Below are positions 62,472 to 64,000 of a stretch of DNA of 64,000 nucleotides, one piece after another. The position numbers and the translations under genes are program-made. Source of the stretch: Pseudomonadota bacterium (lineage in GTDB: Bacteria; Myxococcota; Myxococcia; Myxococcales; Myxococcaceae); assembly GCA_023423535.1 (NCBI GenBank), contig JAFAFL010000041.1, positions 1 to 64,000 of the forward strand, written 5' to 3'. The first letter of the stretch is position 1; the number at the start of each line of letters is the position of its first letter. Below the pieces are notes generated by a model. The model saw only the letters and a program-made list of their open reading frames with translations, did no database searches and was not told where the DNA came from.

Positions 62472-63356
62472 GTGCAACGCACTTCCACCCGTCGAACTGC
62501 CGTGCGGCCGCTGCTCGCGCTGACGGCGGCAGTTGCCGTCTCCGCGTGCCTCACCGAGGAGTGGCCTCCCGCCGCGGATGGCGGCACCGCGGATGGACTG
62601 GGCTTCGTGGACGGGGATCCACCGGACGCGGGCGACGCGGGCGACGCGGGCGACGCGGGTGACTCGGGTGACCCGGCGGGTGACCCGGATGGTGGCTACG
62701 CTCCGGGCTGTCACTACGACTGCTTCGGCAGTGGCACCTGCTTCGGCGGACAGGTGGTGGTGACGATCAACGCCCCGGTCCCGTGCGAACACTGGAAGGG
62801 CGCCTGTCCCACGCGCGAGCCGTACGCCTGCGAGAAGGGCTGCGCGGAGGAGGGCCACTTCAGCGGCCTGTACGAGAACGACCCGGCGGTGCTCTGCGTC
62901 GAGGGCGCGCCGAAGAAGGCGGGTTCGCCGTGCGAGTCCGCCGCCGACTGTCTCCCCACGCCGGCGGTGATCGATTGGGACGCGGGCGGCACGGTCCACA
63001 ACGTCTATCTGCAGTGCGACACCGACGCGGGCGTGTGCGTCGAAGCGGCGCCGGCGGAGATCGACGGCTGGCTCTCCGACTGCGGCCTCTCGGCGCCGGA
63101 CTCGGGGGTCACCGCGGGCAGCGGCGCGTACGGCTTTGTCTCCACCGCGGCGTGCCCCGGGGGCGCGTGCGCCTTCTACGCAAAGAGCGACGAGACATGC
63201 ATCCGGCAGGGGTGCACCGGGCCGTGCGAGGGCGACCACCAGTGTCCGCCCGGTGCGATGTGCTCGGGGACCGTGAAGCTCGGCGACGGAGGCCTGCAGC
63301 GCGTGTGCAAGGCGGGCCGTCCGAACGTCATCGGCGACGGCCTCACCTGTCGCTGA
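62472..63356 (+). CDS. Asp/Gly-rich Cys-containing lipoprotein
   Basis: This 294-residue exported protein has a lipobox VAVSAC, an Asp/Gly/Ala-rich linker with a tandem 'GDAGDAGDAGD' (9-base DNA repeats), then about 200 residues with over 20 Cys ('CHYDCFGSGTCFGGQ', 'CIRQGCTGPCEGDHQCPPGA'). It looks like a disulfide-rich surface domain. The GTG start at 62472 has GAGG six bases upstream. It converges on the partial protease gene. Function unknown. Confidence 0.68.
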   Translation: MQRTSTRRTAVRPLLALTAAVAVSACLTEEWPPAADGGTADGLGFVDGDPPDAGDAGDAGDAGDSGDPAGDPDGGYAPGCHYDCFGSGTCFGGQVVVTINAPVPCEHWKGACPTREPYACEKGCAEEGHFSGLYENDPAVLCVEGAPKKAGSPCESAADCLPTPAVIDWDAGGTVHNVYLQCDTDAGVCVEAAPAEIDGWLSDCGLSAPDSGVTAGSGAYGFVSTAACPGGACAFYAKSDETCIRQGCTGPCEGDHQCPPGAMCSGTVKLGDGGLQRVCKAGRPNVIGDGLTCR

Positions 63357-63372
63357 ACGGTGCGGCTGCGGG

Positions 63373-64000
63373 CTACGTCCCGCACACCGGCGCGATCGTC
63401 ACCTCGTTCGAGCAGCTCGACAGCGAGGTGTCACAGACGCGGTAGCGGAGCGCGGAGTTGGGCGCGGTGGAGAACCTCTCCGTCGCCTCTCCAGAGTTCT
63501 TCGTCGAGCCCACCACCTTGCCGTCGCGCACGATCGCGACCCTGTCTCCGCCGATGCCGTTCCAGCGCAGGGCCACCGTGCGCGCGCCGCCATCGACCGT
63601 GCTGCCCTGCGCCTGCAGCTGCACCACGTCGAGCGCTCGCGTCCACGTCGCCGTCGCGCCGGTCGAGTCCGTCGCCTCCACGCTCACCCGATGCGGTCCC
63701 GGCCCGCCGAAGGTGTGCTTCGCGCGGCGCTTCGCATCAACCGGAAGCCTTCGTCCCTCGACGAGGAAGGCCCGCTCGCGCAGATCGCCATCCGCGTCAA
63801 ACGACGCGTCGTAGAGGGTGCACTCCAGCCCCGTGCAGCTCGCGAAGTAGCCGGGCTCCGGCGCGCTGCTGCCGCTGCCGGACGTGCCCAGGTGCCGAAG
63901 CGCTTCATCCGCGCGCAGCTGGCCGTGTCCGTACGCATCGTCGCGCCCGAGCGTCCCCGCCTCCTGCGCGGTCTCGAGAAGCGAGCGCCGCACGTCCGCG
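63373..64000 (-). CDS. 3' end of a subtilase-like gene with a PKD-type domain (partial)
   Basis: The gene enters from beyond 64000; about 209 C-terminal residues are seen. The first part ('VRRSLLETAQEAGTLGRDDA', then 'YGHGQLRADEAL') is the usual end of a subtilisin-like S8 catalytic domain. A beta-rich PKD-like segment follows ('GPGPHRVSVEATDSTGATAT') and a Cys-containing C-terminal domain ('SALRYRVCDTSLSSC'). The catalytic residues lie outside the window, so activity cannot be judged. Confidence 0.6.
   Translation of the reverse strand, partial: ADVRRSLLETAQEAGTLGRDDAYGHGQLRADEALRHLGTSGSGSSAPEPGYFASCTGLECTLYDASFDADGDLRERAFLVEGRRLPVDAKRRAKHTFGGPGPHRVSVEATDSTGATATWTRALDVVQLQAQGSTVDGGARTVALRWNGIGGDRVAIVRDGKVVGSTKNSGEATERFSTAPNSALRYRVCDTSLSSCSNEVTIAPVCGT

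Overview
This 64 kb window is GC-rich chromosomal DNA (roughly 70% G+C, with G or C at most third codon positions) from a Gram-negative bacterium. Myxococcota is the best guess. The reasons are many lipoproteins and outer-membrane barrels, two sensor-kinase genes and an NtrC-type regulator, a poly-HAMP chemoreceptor, a DUF4388-like protein, zf-TFIIB zinc-ribbon proteins, and secreted Cys-rich and NxxGxxAF/HAF-repeat proteins typical of that phylum. No rRNA or tRNA gene, CRISPR array, intact insertion sequence or phage was seen. The assignment is inference; no marker gene was compared.

Layout. 0-15.8 kb: WecG/TagA glycosyltransferase, a beta-propeller lipoprotein, a CHASE3/GAF/GGDEF diguanylate cyclase, a single-domain receiver, a DUF695-RraB fusion, a Cys-rich repeat lipoprotein, a GAF-PAS-PAS histidine kinase, an NxxGxxAF-repeat lipoprotein and an ATP-grasp enzyme. 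15.8-16.6 kb is gene-free and full of inverted repeats. 16.6-26.9 kb: GNAT acetyltransferase, CapA-like protein, HAF-repeat lipoprotein, an apparent pntAA-pntAB-pntB-(DksA-like)-(class III cyclase) operon, and a small lipoprotein beside a decayed copy of its own 3' half.

27-33.8 kb: a PEGA lipoprotein; a translationally coupled pair encoding a PD-(D/E)XK-like protein and a PIN protein; and an NtrC-family regulator/histidine kinase pair divergent from a self-contained unit (two upstream dyads, a sigma-54-type -24/-12 promoter, a 67-residue secreted Lys/Glu-rich protein, an intrinsic terminator). 33.8-39.6 kb: a broken-up ATP synthase locus, atpG and plsC, then a membrane coiled-coil protein, atpD and atpC. 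39.6-47.2 kb: ThrE-type exporter, zinc-ribbon protein, zinc alcohol dehydrogenase, a large EtfD-like Fe-S membrane oxidoreductase, and an ECF sigma factor with a probable anti-sigma partner.

47.2-64 kb: a minus-strand cluster (outer-membrane barrel, FadL-type porin, lipoprotein, metallophosphoesterase, DUF4388-like protein), the chemoreceptor, the Hen1-Pnkp RNA-repair operon, a Pro/Gly/Asn-rich lipoprotein, an M3 peptidase, an Asp/Gly-rich lipoprotein and the 3' end of a subtilase-like gene.

The most promising undescribed signals are the sigma-54 unit next to its likely regulator pair, the nuclease-like/PIN couple, the structured gene-free block at 15.8-16.6 kb, and the pnt operon that carries a regulatory tail.
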